From contig CM043869.1 of the NCBI GenBank assembly GCA_023846275.1, forward strand, positions 20,939,275 through 21,003,274: DNA of 64,000 nucleotides. Direction: 5' to 3'. The stretch comes from Vanilla planifolia. Lineage: Eukaryota; Streptophyta; Magnoliopsida; Asparagales; Orchidaceae. The translations under genes were made by a program, and so were the position numbers. The notes under the pieces were generated by a model that worked only from the letters and a program-made list of their open reading frames with translations, searched no databases and was not told where the DNA came from. Shown here piece after piece: positions 24,437 through 37,090 of the stretch (positions within the stretch are counted from its first letter, which is position 1; the number at the start of each line of letters is the position of its first letter).

Positions 24437-26330
24437 GAGCGAAAGATTTCTTAAATTTAGTTTAATGAAGGACGGTAGCTTTTTCGCTGCGTCCAGTGCA
24501 CCACCCATTATGTATCCACCAATATCCAAAGCATCCACCTTTCCTACATGCTTCACAAATAGCAAAACAAAAGTTAAAATGTCGACTCCCCTGCTGTGCA
24601 TGCTCGCTCGAGTATTCTTCGCTCCTGGCATCAAAAGCTCCACCCATTTCGATGTCATCACCTGCCACCTTGGTCCTCCCCAAGCACAAGAATCAGGTGT
24701 GCAACCACTCACACTTTCTAAAACAAAGATGGATATGTTATCCATTATATTGGTTCGGTCAGCATCAGCCTGTACGCCTTCCGCTCAACCGCATCATCGC
24801 TATTGACAATCGACTTCAAATCCTCTTCATGTCGTTCGATGAATTGTACCATATCTTAGCAAGCGTGCCAGTAAATCAGAGGGCTCGCTCCTCCAATGGT
24901 TGCCATTATCTCTGGTCGCATCAACACCACATACAACATATAGTTGAATAGGCACTTGCATGCCTGCATCCCGCATCAAGTGCTCTTCTGCTCTTAACCC
25001 CTTGGACTATCGCTGTGTTTCATGAGGATGATGTAATGGGTGCAGCTCCAAGGGTTTCTAGTGGTAGCATAGCTATGTCACAATGTGCCACACAAGAACT
25101 TGTTGATCGGCTAACAAGCCTTTTGTCAAATTAAGGAATGCAAGGACAACCTATATTAGGGCATCGACTTGTCGGAGTGCAGCAAGCTCTTCCTTATCGT
25201 GGAACTACCCCCACGATATTTGTAAGCATTTCTTAGCATGTGCAGTGACGAGCTCTAGAAGAAGTTGATTGCCTTTGCAGACTTCTGTGAATACGAAGTT
25301 TAGGATGAAAATCCACTGGTCCAGCTAGGCAACAATACCGTTGCCTCCTGAAATGCTCTAATGGGTCGTCTAAGCTTCGATACCATTCTGCGTGCCAATT
25401 TTTTTATCCTCCTGTTCTTTGGATTGTTTGGTGATACATGTTCCTTTGGTAGTACTGCTGCATTCCTGAAGCAGTTGGTGATCAAGTTAAGTTATGGCAT
25501 CTCTGAAGGCCTCCATCTTCTTTCAGGCCACAATCTTCTCCTTATTTATAAAATGAGTTGGGCAAGAAGCAAACCCCACTTGCCTAGTTTCTTAAATTTG
25601 AGAAGGACGATTATCAGCCAGTTGGAAAGCAGGAACATGAGAGAAGCCACGGTATCAAGACATATGGAAGGTCGAAGCAGGACCTAAGTCATTGTGATGT
25701 CACTAGTGCCGAAGCCATGCTTTGGGGAGAAAACGAACAACAAGAAAGCGAGAAGGATACCGGAGGAGCAGATCACCCTTAGGATGACATGGGCATGTGA
25801 GCAATTAACGACACCCTTCGTGTACATCGCATCACAGGCATAGCTGAGTTCCATGCGCTTCAGGCCCAAAACTTCCTTGACAATCATCTCCTTCAACATG
25901 TCTCCGATTCCCTTGTATACGTCCACAAGTGGAATAACATGCACAAGGAAAGGCTTGCAAACGGATTACATATCGAAAGCTCCTTTTAAAGGATTCCATT
26001 CACCATTTTCATTTTTTTTCTTGCACATGTGTTACAATTGTCCTACGGTTGGAAGAAATCTTTTTTAATTGACTTTGCTTGCTTGAAATGACCACAGAGC
26101 TACGGAAACTGTCAATGCTGGCTCTGTAGAGCGAGTAAGACCGCTCTTCGTACTTGACGATGGTGACAAAGAATATGAGCAGGGTGGGATCGAGTAGGAG
26201 GTTACTTGGAAGAGACTGGAACAGAACATAGACGACAATCATGAGCTCGTAGGCGAGGGCAAGAAGTTGTCGAGCCCACAGCTCCTTGTCCTCCATGGAA
26301 TAGGCAGTGATAGTGTCTGGGCCACCAAGG
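24437..26330 (-). pseudogene. DUF4220/DUF594 membrane protein pseudogene B
   Basis: This is a tandem copy of A, displaced by about 2.12 kb. Its left end (CGAAAGATTTCTTAAAT, 24440) pairs with 22326. The C-terminal DUF594 tail is clearest here: RWQVMTSKWVELL followed by GVDILTFVLLFVKH (24670-24530). The DUF4220 part reads ELSYACDAMYTKGVV (25900-25840) and VTIVKYEERSYSLYR (26180-26110). The right end stops inside the LGGPD segment at about 26330, so the N-terminus is absent. Frame changes along the body make it a pseudogene. A and B keep the same orientation and spacing, as expected from unequal crossing-over. Confidence 0.85.
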
Positions 26331-26498
26331 TGAAGTGTGTCATATTTTTAAATGAAAATAAAAATTTATTAAATCATATAATTAAAAAGAACTCTCATTT
26401 AAGAATATAATTGTAGTTTGCTAATTATTTTTTACGACCTACATAATTAATTACAATTTTTTGAATAATATATATGTATATATTATGAATATTTAAAT

Positions 26499-27867
26499 GG
26501 CAAAAAATACTTTTTAATTTAAGCCAATTATCTTTAACAAGATTATTGTTAAATAAGATATTAATAAAGGTTTTAGGTAGTTTAGCGATGTAGCTAACGA
26601 AAGAAAAATGGAGGGAGAGAAGGAGAAAAGAGAAAATATAGAGAAGAGGGAAGAACAAAGTTTCAATTCAAGAGGGCAACAAGAAAGAGAAGAAAAGAAT
26701 TGTGTTGGTCATAAGGAGAGCAGCAAGGAAGACAAAAACGAGACTTACTATTACTATAAGAACAAAGAAGGGGAAGAACGTACTAGAAAGCAACTACAAC
26801 GAGTCAAAATAGGGCAAAAAAGTTGAAATTATATTTTTTATTGAATTTACTCATTTTAATAAAGGAATTAGAGGTTTTATTTTATTGTAAAAGAATGCTA
26901 TGTTATTAATTATGGGGGTTTAGAGTTGTCTTATAGTCAAATATAGTTGAGTTTAAGCCTTATGGCTTTGTTTGGAGGTGAGTCTACTATATGATTAGAC
27001 TCGATATAAAATATGATTATCAATAATTTGTTTAGGGAGTTAATAAACCTATTATACAATTAAGAGAATATATAATACAACTATCGTTAAGTTGGTTCAA
27101 GAAGAAAGCTTATTGTGTGGTCCAACAATGTCGTCATATCATAGTTGGAGTGATCATATTGTACCATGGGATTCTCATAAAATATGAATAGATAAAGGTT
27201 AAAGAGTAAGATGGACTTCTGATAACTATATTTAGGGAGTTGAAAGAATCATACAGTTTGATGGAGAGGCCATATAATATAATAAGTGAAGAATTAATAA
27301 CAATGATTTAGTGAGATGCCAATTATGCAACACGATGGGGGAATCATATAGCTTTTTTTATAGTAAGGAAAGTAGAGAGAATGCTTTGGGTTATATAATC
27401 TTAAAGAATTTTAGATATTTTTATTATTAAAGATTAATAGTAACTTATGTGCATGTATCTATGAGTTTGTAGAAAAACTAAAAGAAGAGAAAAGTGTATT
27501 AAGAATCTTCACCTTAAATTTAGGTAGAAAAGTTTGATAATGGTAATATAAAAATAATATTAAATTAATAGATAATTTGTTCTTAAATTAATACATCTTA
27601 TATGTCATTTTATGTTGTGTATTTTGATATATGACATAGTTATCTTGATAAGAAGTATTTGTATTACATTGGCTCATAGTTTTCAAAATTCTGTGGATCT
27701 TTTATATGATGATTTTATGATAAGGTACATATATTAAATCATAGAGATAGCATGAGAAATAGTTTATATTAGAAATAAAATATATATTTTTTATTTTTAG
27801 TTATGGCATGATATTTAAAATAAGTTTTGATTAACTAAAATTAAAAAAACAGTAATATTTATTTTTG
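26499..27867. repeat. Repeat A, copy next to the copia left LTR
   Basis: A 1.37-kb block that recurs in the same orientation at 30591-31969. Shared landmarks are TACTTTTTAATTTAAG, TGAAGAATTAATAACAATGA, AATTAATAGATAATTT and TATCTTGATAA. A purine-rich leader near 26600-26700 gives a Lys/Glu-rich open frame that is composition only. I cannot assign a family. It ends exactly where the copia LTR begins. Confidence 0.75.
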
Positions 27868-30590
27868 TGTTACACCCTTATGTTTGATAAGTCAAGCATA
27901 AATGTTTATATCTCATATGGTCTTGCTTTAAGTGAAATTATTAGTATTCAATTAATTCAAGTTATGAACATTCAATGTTTAAAATAATGGTCTTCAAGAC
28001 TCTTGGAGTGATGGCATGCTTTAAGGAAATTAAAGGCATGCACCAAAATCTTTATACATAAATGTATCTTTATTTTTCTTGAATTTGCTATGTCCAAATT
28101 TTGAGACGATGTGGCACACTAGTAGTATTAATATTTAAAAGCTTATATGTTTAATAATTATTAAATTTTTATTTTTGAGCCAAGCATTATTGATGAAAAT
28201 TATTGACATTGATATTTTAATTTTTAAAATTTTTTAGGATTAATTTTTCATGAATTTCTCTTCATAATTATTTAGGACACTTGTAATACTATCATAATAT
28301 AAATTTTTTTTGTATACTTATATTCAAAACTTTGACACAAAAATTCTCACAAAACACTATAAAACCACTTTAGTCTCGAGCCCAAGGCCATAGGCAGAGC
28401 TGTTGAATGGAACAAGTGAGAAATCAGCCTGTAGCTACTAAACTGAACAAGTGCAAACTTAGCCCACAGAGAAAGCTGACCAGAGCAAGCATGAAATCAT
28501 GCCAACTAGGACAGAATGATGAAATCTTTGTCGAGGAAGGGGGAGCCAACCAAAAATAGCTTGAGAGACTAATGAACCAAAATTGTTATAGAGAGCAATG
28601 GCAAAGAAATTTTGAAGATGTGGGACTAAACTTCCACTCAATTGTCGAAGAAGACGGAATGGCAGGCGAGATCGGATGGCTTAGATTAATCAAGACAAAT
28701 CGCTGCATAATAACAGAGTAAAATGTCAAGTAGGAGATTCGAAACCTAGCCAGATCTGTAAGAGGATACGGAACCACTGCGGTAAGTTTCTACTTTAGTT
28801 GATTTCTAGGCAAATAATTTTAATACATCCAGGACAACCAACGTGCCATCCAATGGCCTAGATCAAGACTGCCTAGATCCAATGGCCAAGATTGATCTCA
28901 AATGATAAATTCGAGATTCAATTAGAAGCATTCATTTCATGCTCCAAATGGAACGGTAACTCCTTTGTGTCCATTACCCAAATGACTAGTTCATTTTAGA
29001 GTCCTTGAGAATGGATTTAGAGCTCAAATTAAGCTTTATAAATTGGAAATGATGAAGAACTCCTAGAGGTTATCGTTGCTAAGATTTCAAAGCTTTCAAA
29101 TCACAATATCGAGCAATTTTAAGTGCATACAGTGCTTCTAAAGTCACAAAGTGAAAGCTGCAAAAAAGAATCCAAAATTGGAGGTTTTTGCTCCAACTAT
29201 TTTTCAATCTCTACACCTCCTTCTTTTGGTATTATGAGTGTCTCATATTTCTCTTAAAATTGTCTTAAGTTTTGCCAATTTTTTGTATTTCTTTCTTTGG
29301 GGTAAGTGTATCCTGGCAATTGTGCAAAAGCCTAGGGTTTGAGTTGAGCCCGAAAAACTCAAGTTGGTTTGGGATTAGCCGTAGGTAAAATCCTAAGTAG
29401 GTTTGAGGTGAATCGTACGAAAAACTTAGCTTGTAATTTGGTGATTTTAGTGTCACAACACCTGTTAGGGGTGGATGTAGGCTCCATTTTCAATAGAGCC
29501 ACCTTAAAAATCTTTTGTGTACTATTGTTTCTTATTTTTGCTTAAAAAATTTAAGTTTTAATTGAAATTGAAAGTCGAAAAAAAATTTTATTTTTCATAA
29601 TTCACCCCCCTCTTGCGGGATTGTCTTAGGCACAAAGAACTTCAATTGGTATCAAAGAGAGGAATCATAAATTACGTGAGGAACATTACGTGGCAGATAC
29701 ACTTGTGCTAAGTGAAGGCTTTCTCACATTCTTTGTGTTTTTGTGATTTTTTATTTTATGGATTCCTCTTTGGTTGATATGGGTGCAACCTTGTGAAGGG
29801 CTTTCTTCAATTCGGCCTCCCTTGTTTAAAGGAGAATTTTACTTATATTGGAAAAACCGTTTTAGAATTTTTATTCAATCTATCAATTTAGATTTATTGG
29901 AAGTTATGACTAAGCATTGTGAACTTCCTAAAAATTCTTTTATTAATAAAGTCAAGCCCTTTTGTGAACTTAATGTTGAGCATAAAACATTGGCTCAATT
30001 GAATGCTATAGCCTTTAACTATCTTCAATATGGAATTTCTCCTAGTGAATTTACACAAATTATAAATTTGCATAAGGCATTTGATGCGTGGAAAAAACTC
30101 GAAGTAACTTATTAGGGCACCTCACAAGTGAAAGAGACAAAGATCAACATCCTCACCTATGACTATGAGCTTTTTAGAATGAATCCTGGTGAGAGTATTA
30201 AAAGTAAGGCTTTAAGATTTAATGACGTAAGAAATGGCTTCATAAATCTTGTAAGGGCATTCTCAAATGGTGACCTTGTAAGGAAAATTTTGAGAATCCT
30301 TCCAAAGGAATATGATCTCCTTGCAACGACTATTAAAGCGGTTAAAGATGTCAACAAACTTTCATTGGATGAACTCCTTGGGGAACTTCTTACTATCGAA
30401 ATAAAGATGACTAGGAGACTTACGAAGAGGCTTCTACAAGCATGTTAAAGCATGAAAGGAAGAAGGAAGAACCCATTGCCTTCAAAGCCACCAAATTTGA
30501 TTCGGATTCCAGTTCTACCTCTTCCATGGATTTGGAGGATGAGGTAAGTTCTCATGCTAATGGTTTAGCACAAAATTTTGCAAAAAGAAA
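27868..30590 (+). mobile_element. Ty1/copia (Sirevirus-like) fossil, left part: LTR and gag region
   Basis: The LTR runs from TGTTACACCC at 27868 to TTCA at 29644 (about 1.78 kb). A primer-binding site reading TTGGTATCA follows, which fits initiator tRNA-Met. Next comes a gag-like region (about 29770-30590) with RPPLFKGEFYLYWKNR and NLHKAFDAWKKLE, typical of copia gag of the UBN2 type. The LTR matches the one at 56168-58204. The element is partial and broken, with several breaks in the coding part. By eye the two LTRs differ by roughly 15-20% including gaps, so it is old; this was not computed. The element ends where a second copy of repeat A begins. Confidence 0.85.
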
Positions 30591-31969
30591 TGGAAAATAA
30601 TACTTTTTAATTTAAGCTAATTTTCTTTAATAAAATTAGTGTTAAATAAGATTTTACTAAAAGTTTAGGTAGTTTTCAGATGTAGCTAATGAAAGAAAAG
30701 TGGAAGAAGAGAAGAAGAAAAAGATAAAATAAAGAGAAGAGGGAAGAAGAAAGTCTCAATTAAAGAGAACAACAAGAAAGAGAAAAAACATTTTGTTGGT
30801 CATAAGGAGAGTAGTAAAGAAGACAAAAAAAACTCACTATTACTATAAGAATTAAGAAGGGCGAGCGTACTAGAAAGCTACTATAATGAGTGAAAATAGA
30901 AAGGTTGAAATGATATTTTTTTTGTTGTATTTATTGATTTTTTATAAACGAATTAGTTGTTTTATTTTATTATACAAGTTAAGAATGCTATGATAATTAA
31001 TTATGAGGGTTTAGAGTTTTCTTATAGTAAAATATAATTGAATTTAGGCCTTATGATTTTCTTTGGAGGTGAGACTACTATATGATTAGACTCAATATAC
31101 AATATGATTATCAATAATTTGTTTAAGGAGTTAATAAACATATCATACAATTAATAGAATATATAATACAATTGGAGCTAAGTTGGTTCAAGAAGAAAGG
31201 TTGTTGTGTGGTCCAACAATCTCATCATATCATAGTTGGAGCGATCATACTCTACCTTGAGCTTCTCATACAATATGATTAGATAAAGGTCCAAGAGTGA
31301 GATGCGATTCTGGTAACCATATATAGGGAGTTGAAGGAATCACACTGTTTGATGGAGAGGCCATATAATACAATAAGTGAAGAATTAATAACAATGATTT
31401 AGTGATATGCAAATTGTACAACACGATGGGGGAATCATATATAGTTGATGTTTTTGTAGTAGAAGAGAAAGTAGAGAGAATACTTTGGGTTATATAATCT
31501 TAAGGAATTTTTGTTATTTTCATTATTAAAGGTTATATAGTAACACATGTGCATGCATTTATGACTTTGTAGAAAAGCTAAAATAAAAGGAAAGTGGATT
31601 AAGAATCTTCACCTTAAATTTAGATAGAAAAGTTTGATAACGATAAAATAAATATAATATTAAATTAATAGATAATTTATTTTTAAATTAAGATATCTTA
31701 TAAGCCATTTTATATTGTGTATTTTCATGTTTGACATAGTTATCTTGATAATAAGTATTTGTATTACATTGGCTCATAGTTTTTAAATTTCTGTGGATCT
31801 TTTATATGTTTATTTTATGATAAGGTACATACTTTAAATCTTATAGATATCATGAGAAATAGTTTATATTAGAAATATAATATATAGATTTTATTTTAAG
31901 TTATGGCATGATACTTAAAATAAGTTTAGATTAACAAAAATTAAATAAAAAATAATATTGAGTTTTCTT
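30591..31969. repeat. Repeat A, second copy, joined directly to repeat B
   Basis: Colinear with 26499-27867. Where the first copy meets the LTR, this one runs straight on into repeat B at about 31970. A-B here therefore looks like the uninterrupted form of the site into which the copia element inserted. The junction with copia gag on the left shows a short shared AAATGG. Confidence 0.75.
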
Positions 31970-32590
31970 GAAACATTATCCTCATGTTATATGAAGATAT
32001 AGTTCCATTGGAATGTGTAGGGTGCTCAAGATACTTATTGGATGTTGGCTCATCACAATATTTAGTGTCATTACTACATTGTGTTTTGTGGCTTAGGTAT
32101 TAGTTAAGACCTTGTACCTAAATGTATAATTGGTATAATATTATAATAAATCCTCTTATGAAAGTAAAACTGTTATTTTATAGTAAAAATTATGGAAGAG
32201 ATTGTTATAATCCTTTATCCAAACTAGATAAGGTTCTCTTGACAATCAAGTATGTTATCCTTATAAGTGTCAAATATATGACCCTTAATAACCAACTTCT
32301 TGAGGATGCTGGTTACTTTAGATTACTTCATTAAATAGCTTAGTTAACTTGTCTAATAATTGAATCCAATTATTAATCTCAATGTTATCACTTGTTTCAT
32401 TATCAATCATCTTTGTCTCTTTGCAACACATGTACAATAATGTAATCATGTTGCTTGATTTGCATAAAATTGGAGCATAGTTATGGTGACCAAGCTTGCC
32501 TTTATTGGGATCGGGTGTCACATCCTCTATTTTTTTAGTTTTAAAATGTACTTTAATTTTAAAATGTACTTTTTATTGAAAATCAAATAA
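31970..32590. repeat. Repeat B, copy 1
   Basis: About 620 bp matching 58205-58800: GAAACATTATCC, GGATGTTGGCTCATCAC (unit 2: GGATATTGGCTCATCAC), GCACACATGTACAATAATG-like words, and GGTGTCACATCCTCTATTTT. In unit 2 the same block follows the 3' copia LTR directly. A GGATGTGACACC-like word on the reverse strand resembles plant LTR termini, but no second end was found. Short open frames on both strands are shared by the two copies but are not recognisable proteins. Confidence 0.7.
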
Positions 32591-32625
32591 ATACATTTTA
32601 AAATGTACTTTTTATTTGCATAAGA
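32540..32625. repeat. Short repeat TTTTAAAATGTACTTT, three copies
   Basis: The word occurs at about 32541, 32558 and 32597 with little change, at the edge between repeat B and the satellite. The matching place in unit 2 has only a diverged TATGTACTTTTTAT. Confidence 0.7.
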
Positions 32626-32899
32626 TTTTTGCATGTTTTACAAAAATCCCTGCATCTTTAATTCTTAAAATAAATTATTATTTTAAAATTTAATAAATAT
32701 GTATTAAATAAAAAATAAGATAATTTAGAAATATAGTACAACAAAATCAAATAAAATCATTTAAAAAACTTTTAAAAAGAAAAATATTTAGAACAGTTAA
32801 AAAAATATTTAATTAGATAAAACTTATAAGGGTGAGTGAAACCAAGTTTGTTCTCTCTTAATCTTTCCTTATTTTGAATTACTTCAAAAATATTAATTT

Positions 32900-35800
32900 A
32901 AATAAAAAATAATAAATTAATATTTCAAAATTTAATAAATCTAAAATATGATAAATTAAAAAATATATAATATAACTAAATCAAATGAAATTGAGTGTAA
33001 CATCATGGTTCATCAAATAAGATATAAATCAAAATGTCTCGTAAGCAATTCAAAAAGCCAAGAAATGAAACATTTGAAAATATAAAAATAAATATTAAAA
33101 TGAAAATAGCTCTTTCAAATGAGTCTAATGATATTTGTTATATTTTGATCAGGCATTATATAGGATTATTGTGAATTCTCAAGAAAAATAAGCATATATA
33201 TTAAAACAAAATATAAAAGAAGAAAAATAAGCTTGTTTAAATGACTATAGTGACTTTTGTTATAAAAGAAGAAAATAATAAATAATAATAACAATAAAAC
33301 TTTTCAAAATTAAGAAAACATATATTAAAGTAGAAATGAGATAAATCAAATCAAGATAATCTAACCAAATCAAAGTGATGTAATCCTTATAGGAGAGGTG
33401 ACTTAAGGTTATATAGTAATATAACTAAATTAAAACAAATAATTTGAAAAAATAAGATAATTGTATAGAAAAATTACATTATAAGATACTAAGGTGATAA
33501 GGTATGGTATCCTCGATCATCAAGTCATGTATAAGTCAAAAAATATTTTAAAATAGGCAAAAATCTCAGAAAAAATCTTTAAAAATATAAAAATAAAATA
33601 TTTAATTAAAGAGAGCTCAGTGAGATGAGACTAACATGGTTTTTTTAATCTTAATCATGTCTTATTTAGTATTACTACAAATTATCAATATAAATAATCA
33701 CAAATAATAATATTTTATTATTTAAATATTCAATGAAGATATATTAAAGCAAAGCTGATATAAATAAAAGTTATGTAGCCAAACCAAATCTAAATGATAT
33801 ATATGCCACAGGATAGGAAATTCGAGTTGCATAGCAATATAACCAAATCAATGTGAAAAATTTGTAGAAATGAGATAAATTTTACGAGAAAGTTGTATTC
33901 AATTATACAAATCCAAATATCTTAAAAAGCAAAAAAAATATGAAAATAAAATATTTTAAAATTCAAAAATTTATATTTAATAAAATAGATCTCGCATAGA
34001 CGAGTTCATTAATATTTATTTCATCTTGGTCTGACTTAGCTTGGAATTACTATAAATTGTAAAGAAAAATAAGAGAAAATATGTATTAATGCTGAAAAGT
34101 TTATAAATAGAAATAATAAAATATGACCAAATCAAGGTGATATTAAGTTTACATGAGTGGATAATTTGAGTTTTATAGAAATATAACTAAACAAAAGTGA
34201 AACATTTCAAGAAATCCAAATATGATACAATCCAAATATCATAAAAAGAGAAGAAAAATCTTAGAAAATAAAATATTTTAAAATTCAAAAATGTCTTTTT
34301 AATAAAAATAGATATCTTGTAGACGAGTTCAATAATATTTATTTTTTCTTGGTCAGACTTAGCTTGGAATTACTATAAACTGAAATGACAAATAAGAGTA
34401 AATATATATTAATATTAAAAAGCTTATAGATAGCAACAATAAAATATGACCAAATCAAAGTGAATTTAAGTTTACATGAGTGGATAATTTGTGTTTCATA
34501 AAAATATAACTAAATAAAAGTAAAACATTTCAAGAAAAGAGATAAATTATATGAGAAAAGTTGTATTCCAAAATACTATTGGAATAAATTAAAAAAATAT
34601 AATATAACAAAATCTAAGTGATATTAAATTTACATGTGTAGAGAATTTGAGTTTCACCTTAATATAATAAAAAAATTTTTATGAAATGAGGTAAATTATT
34701 TTGAAAAAGTTGAATTCAAAAATACTATGGATGATGTGTGCAACGACCTTGTAAGAATCAAAATATCTTATAATAGTGCAAAAACCATGGATAATAAAAT
34801 ATTTGCATTTATAAAACTTATTAAACTAGAAATGTGATGACGTTTGATATATCTCAATTAGAACTTATTTGGATTTATTATAAAATATCAATTTAAATAA
34901 GTGTAAACAATAAAAAATTAGTATTTTAATATTTGATAAATATATAATAAAGCTAAAATAAGATAAACTAAAAGAATTTATAATATCTAAATAAAAACTA
35001 TGTAAATTTTACACCATAGAAGAGTTAGAGTTTCATAATAATATATCCAAACTAAAGAAAAATATTTGATCAAATAAGCAAAATTATTTAAAAAAACTTG
35101 TATAGTAAAGTTATACTGCAAGGTAACAAGGAGATCAAATATAACATCCTCAATGATGGAATCAAGTATAAGTAAAAATATCTTATAAAGTAAGAAAAAA
35201 TATAATAAAAAATATATAAAAATATCAAAATAAATATTTAATTAGATAGAACATATCGAGAAAAAAAGCAACATTTTTTTTCATCTCGTTCAAAACACAT
35301 TTTATAGAAAATTTGAATTACAAAAACAAATAAGCATAAATAATAGTAATTTATCATCTTAATAATAAGTAAATATATATTATAATTGAAATGAGTTAAA
35401 TTAAAATATTGTATTACAACTAATAAAAGTGATTAAAAGGTCACATTCGAGGAGATGTAAAGTTAATAAGTCATATAACCTAATCAAATAAAAAAATTTG
35501 TGGAAAAGTGATAAATATTATAGAAAAATTGTGATCCAAGATTCTAAGAAGATCTATTGTAGTATCATTGACTATCACATGAGGTTTGGATTGAAATGAC
35601 TTGCAAAGCATATAAAAACTTTTGAAAATAATTTTTTTAAATTATAAGAAATGAATTTTAATTGAGTGGAACTCTATAAGATGGCAATAATGGTATTTGT
35701 TTCATCTCCATTGAAACTTGATTATAATTTTTTGAAATTACCAAAGTAATTAAATAAAAGTTATAATTAATTGTTATTTTAATATTATGCAAATATATGT

Positions 35801-37090
35801 TAAAGCTAAAGTCAGATAAATTAAAATAATATAATACAACAAGACTATAGAGTTGTAAGGTTAAAGAGAGAAGATTTAGAGCTTCATAAAAATATAAGAA
35901 AATCAAAGCAAACAATTTAAAGAATTGAAATAAATTGTATAGGAACATTTAATTTCAAGTTGATTTGGTGGTTGGTGTAACATTGCCAATCACCAAATTA
36001 GGTAGAAAATAAAATACCTCGTAAAGAGTGCAAAATGATTGAAAATAAAATTTTTAAAAATAATAAAAAATAATTTTCAATTAAATGGTGACCATGAAGT
36101 CGAGTTTAATGACTTTTAATTCATCTTAATCAGACCTCATATTTTATTTTTAAGAAATATCAGAATAAAAGAGCATAAATAATCATAAGGTATTACTTTA
36201 TTACTAAATAAATAATTATTAAACTTATAATGATACAAAATTAAAACAATATAATATAAGAAAATCAAGAACATATGAATGTAGCACGAGAGATAAAGTT
36301 TACGAGAATGTTGCATTCCAATATAGTCAAGAGAATGAGTGTAACTTTCATCATTATCAAATTAGGTAAGAATTATAATATTTTTATTAGGAATACCAAA
36401 ATATCAAGTTAAAAATATTTTACATTTCAAAAATAAATAACTTTTTTAATATTATATATATATATATATACATATATAACAAAACCAAATCGATGTGAAT
36501 GCCCTACGATGGTTATTTAGAGTATCGTTACAAAACATGAAAATCTAAGTGAAAACTTGAAACAATGATATAAATTGTAGGACAAAGTTAGTCTTCAAGA
36601 TGTTAGGATGTCTAGTGTAACATACTCAATTGTAGAATCATATATGAATGAAAACATTTGGTAAAGTTTCCCAAAATATTTAAAACAATATTTAAAAATA
36701 TCAAAATGAATAATTCACTTGATAGAGCTCATGAAGACGAATCCAAAGATGTGTGTTGTATCTTGATCAAAACTAGTTTAAAAAAACTTTACATAACCAA
36801 AGTAAGTAAATATAAATCATAATAAATTATAATTTTAATGTAAAGGAAATATATATTAAAGAAGAAATGTGATATATTGAAGAAATGTAGTGTAACAAAA
36901 TCAAAGTGATTTAAATGTCATGTGACATGTGATTTATAGTTACATTATAATATAAAAAAATGAAAATGAAACATTTGATGAAATGATATAAACTATATCT
37001 GAGAGTTATATTCCATGATACAATGGTGATTGGGTATAATATTCTTAATCAACAAGTTAGATATGAACAATGGAGATTGGGTATAATACA
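32900..37090. repeat. Diverged satellite of about 400-420-bp units, about ten to eleven copies
   Basis: A recurring block can be followed by a word of the form TAACATCCTCAATCATCAA at about 32993, 33500, 35135, 35555, 35980, 36345, 36612 and 37030, with weaker versions near 33900, 34215 and 34735. A second anchor resembling CATCTTGGTCAGACTTAG follows about 130-170 bp later in most units (for example 34022, 34343, 36121). Each unit also carries ATAACTAAATC- and AAAATATTT-rich parts. Units are heavily diverged and contain gaps; the best-spaced ones are about 420 bp. No coding capacity is seen. A TA-rich microsatellite lies near 36460-36476. The array ends just before unit 2 of the duplication. 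Confidence 0.75.

Noticed and set aside
26608-26826. Lys/Glu-rich frame of 72 codons
   Set aside because: Lies in the purine-rich leader of repeat A. The second copy of repeat A does not keep the frame, so it reflects composition.
32318-32521. Reverse frame shared with 58526-58762 (LLYMCCKET)
   Set aside because: Present in both repeat B copies, but no known family is recognised. Sharing follows from the repeat, so a gene call is not supported.
32900-37090. CRISPR-like array
   Set aside because: Units are about 400 bp and diverged with no short conserved repeats and unique spacers, in a plant genome. It is a satellite.
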